From the NCBI GenBank assembly GCA_011524535.1, contig WTKD01000004.1, forward strand, positions 1 through 64,000: a stretch of 64,000 bases of DNA, written 5' to 3'. A program made the position numbers and the translations under genes. This document shows, piece by piece, positions 62,676-64,000 of the stretch; within the stretch, counting starts at the first letter, position 1, and each line of letters starts with the position of its first letter. The notes below the pieces were generated by a model. It saw only the letters and a program-made list of their open reading frames with translations. It was not told the DNA's origin and did no database searches. This stretch comes from Spirochaetaceae bacterium (GTDB lineage Bacteria; Spirochaetota; Spirochaetia; WTKD01).

Positions 62676-63371
62676 ATGAATATAGTAATAACCGGCACAT
62701 CGCGTGGCATTGGTCATGCTCTCGCCGAGCGATACCTCGAAGCTGGTGATACAGTATATGGCAGTGCTCGCTCGAGTGATCCCGAAGGACATCGAACACT
62801 GAGCGAACGATATCCAAACAATTTTTTTCCAACAGTTTTGGATATAACCAACGATTCTTCGGTTGCTCTTGCAAAAACATTTATTGAATCACATTGTGAT
62901 TCAATCGATGTTCTCGTAAATAATGCGGGAATTTATCCCGATCACAATTTGTATCCATTTGATAAAAGTAACTTAGCAGCCTTGTCAGAATCATTCGAAT
63001 GCAATGCCGTAGGTAGTATGCGATTTTCTATGGCGATGTATTCCCTATTAAAACGAGCAGATGATCCAAAAATATGCAATATTTCTTCGATGATTGGAAG
63101 CATAGCTTTTCACAAAACAGAATACGAATACTCGTATACCACTTCCAAGGCTGCTTTAAATATGATTACCCGTCTTATGCAGCTTCAATTGAGGAAAGAC
63201 GGCATATCGGTACTCGCCATGAGTCCAGGCTGGGTACAAACCGATATGGGTGGTCCAAAGGCTCCTCTGACACCATTACAATCCTCCAAAAGAATTTATG
63301 AACAAATTACCGCTTGGGATAACAATGACCACCCGTTTATCGCACAAACCGGTAAAGCAATTGATTGGTAG
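62676..63371 (+). CDS. Short-chain dehydrogenase/reductase
   Basis: The 231-residue SDR has the cofactor loop TGTSRGIG (residues 6-13), NNAG (about 82-85), a catalytic Ser in CNISSMIGS and the Tyr-Lys pair in YSYTTSKAAL (about 145-154), and the SPGWVQTDM segment after it. It is an NAD(P)-dependent oxidoreductase of unknown substrate. The ATG at 62676 (MNIVITG) is chosen by the Rossmann start; an ATG at 62661 is possible. There is no ribosome-binding site, and GATACT at 62663-62668 would start transcription at the ATG. Confidence 0.9.
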   Translation: MNIVITGTSRGIGHALAERYLEAGDTVYGSARSSDPEGHRTLSERYPNNFFPTVLDITNDSSVALAKTFIESHCDSIDVLVNNAGIYPDHNLYPFDKSNLAALSESFECNAVGSMRFSMAMYSLLKRADDPKICNISSMIGSIAFHKTEYEYSYTTSKAALNMITRLMQLQLRKDGISVLAMSPGWVQTDMGGPKAPLTPLQSSKRIYEQITAWDNNDHPFIAQTGKAIDW

Positions 63372-63378
63372 TTTCTAC

Positions 63379-63399
63379 AAGAATCAAGGAATTCTTTTT
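63379..63399 (+). terminator. Weak terminator after the SDR gene
   Basis: AAGAAT (63379-63384) pairs with ATTCTT (63391-63396) over a six-base loop, followed by a short T-run, seven bases past the stop. The stem is A+T-rich, so efficiency is doubtful. Confidence 0.4.
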
Positions 63400-63400
63400 C

Positions 63401-63730
63401 TCACTCATGGGTCTTTTTGTAAGATTTTGAGTCATCGATGTGTTCTATAACGCCCATAACGGTAGAAAAATCATCGTGTGGCGTATTCGCAGACCAGCCG
63501 TATTGTTGTTAGCCGAGATTGTGCAACTCCGCGGTCAGCGATTTGGCTTCGGTATCAAGAATTCTTACGGGCATTGCCAGTAATAGTCAGAATATAATAC
63601 CGCTCCGCACTTTTCTAAAATGTGTGCACCGAAAAGGTACATTCGATGTAAAAATTGGCATTGTCTGCGCAATAGAAGTCACATTAGACTATACAAACCT
63701 TGCCTTCACTGAGCTCGTTTTATTCTTCAC
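63401..63730 (-). pseudogene. Decayed protein-coding gene, family not recognised
   Basis: Reading leftward, protein-like sequence runs across this region but is broken. One frame gives NELSEGKVCIV, stop, CDFYCADNANFYIEC..., stop, KSAERYYILTITGNAR. The text then continues in the next frame as ILDTEAKSLTAELHNLG, stop, QQYGWSANTPHDDF...GVIEHIDD, ending in TGA at 63403-63401. That is three in-frame stops (two TAA, one TAG) and one frameshift. The amphipathic and charged segments look like real protein, but this rests on reading, not on a database match. The opposite-strand open frame (63519-63749) is then a shadow. Confidence 0.45.
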
Positions 63731-63870
63731 GCGGTTTTCCGGATATTAATCAGTTGCGTTCTACTCCACTATGTCGTCTGTATCGTGTTCACGCCCACTA
63801 TAAGATAGAAATTCAGCGGATGTCTTTGGTTGATGCCGAGTTAATCGGCTAACTAAGGCATTATTTTGTT

Positions 63871-64000
63871 CTAATTATCCAGCTGCCATTTCAGGATCGG
63901 CCATTTTCCATTGCCTAGCCAATGCCAATCTTCATATTTATCATCTCCGTCAAAATCCCAGTCGACAAAATCTTCCCTTGTAAAGTCCTTTCCCACTCCG
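63871..64000 (-). CDS. C-terminal end of a surface-protein-like gene (partial)
   Basis: The last 42 codons of a gene that enters from beyond the right edge are visible, ending in TAG at 63873-63871. The sequence (FTREDFVDWDFDGDD, then WLGNGKWPILKWQ) has the Trp/Asp/Gly pattern and terminal PILKWQ seen at the ends of GLUG-type or similar repeat surface proteins. The assignment is tentative because only the tail is present. Confidence 0.55.
   Translation of the reverse strand, partial: GVGKDFTREDFVDWDFDGDDKYEDWHWLGNGKWPILKWQLDN

Noticed and set aside
63519-63749. 76-codon plus-strand open frame
   Set aside because: The opposite strand reads as better protein sequence with disruptions; the plus frame has no ribosome-binding site and no recognisable content.

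Overview
The window reads as chromosomal DNA of a motile, free-living or host-associated spirochaete of moderate A+T content. Lineage clues are a divergent FliG with a long basic N-terminal extension, a large single-pass TPR protein that resembles the spirochaetal flagellar collar protein FlcA, a short alanyl-tRNA synthetase without its C-terminal domain, groES without groEL beside it, an AtoS/AtoC-type two-component pair, and many exported or lipobox proteins of the kind seen in treponemes. No insertion sequence, phage, integron or CRISPR array was seen. The species was not identified.

Layout. 1-5.5 kb: an exported 5'-nucleotidase-like phosphoesterase, a coiled-coil protein, an aminopeptidase P and a lipoprotein. 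5.8-8.4 kb: a Gfo/Idh/MocA oxidoreductase and an unrecognised 324-residue protein. 8.4-11 kb: hisZ-hisG-hisB and a small conserved protein. 11.1-16.5 kb: alaS, atypical fliG, trxA, glpK and tRNA-Phe. 16.5-25.1 kb: pyruvate phosphate dikinase, groES and a complete fructose PTS operon (IIA-HPr-EI fusion, 1-phosphofructokinase, IIBC). 25.3-30.2 kb: a DinG-type helicase, asd and aspartokinase. 30.2-35.4 kb: a leftward operon murG-cvpA-holB-atoS-atoC. 35.8-42.5 kb: an exported protein, pstS-pstC-pstA-pstB-phoU and a branched-chain aminotransferase. 42.5-46.9 kb: the FlcA-like protein and a two-gene exported/membrane pair. 46.9-62.5 kb: two complete oligopeptide ABC transporters on the minus strand, separated by a PQQ-type sugar dehydrogenase, a small heat-shock protein, a base-excision glycosylase and a lipoprotein aminopeptidase. 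62.5-64 kb: a short-chain dehydrogenase, a decayed gene and the 3' end of a surface-protein-like gene.

How the genes fit together. Central metabolism is organised around phosphoenolpyruvate: PPDK interconverts PEP and pyruvate, and the fructose PTS consumes PEP and feeds 1-phosphofructokinase. Two peptide importers plus two peptidases suggest reliance on peptides. Asd, LysC, HisZGB and IlvE show some amino-acid biosynthesis. Phosphate uptake is a full Pst/PhoU set.

The most notable regulatory signals are a near-consensus sigma-54 promoter in front of hsp20, with a 17-bp palindrome about 150 bp upstream that is a candidate enhancer site; several starts that lack a Shine-Dalgarno and have a -10 box exactly where a leaderless transcript would begin; and three inverted repeats that on the minus strand are capped by a GTAA loop, one of them directly abutting the oppA ribosome-binding site.
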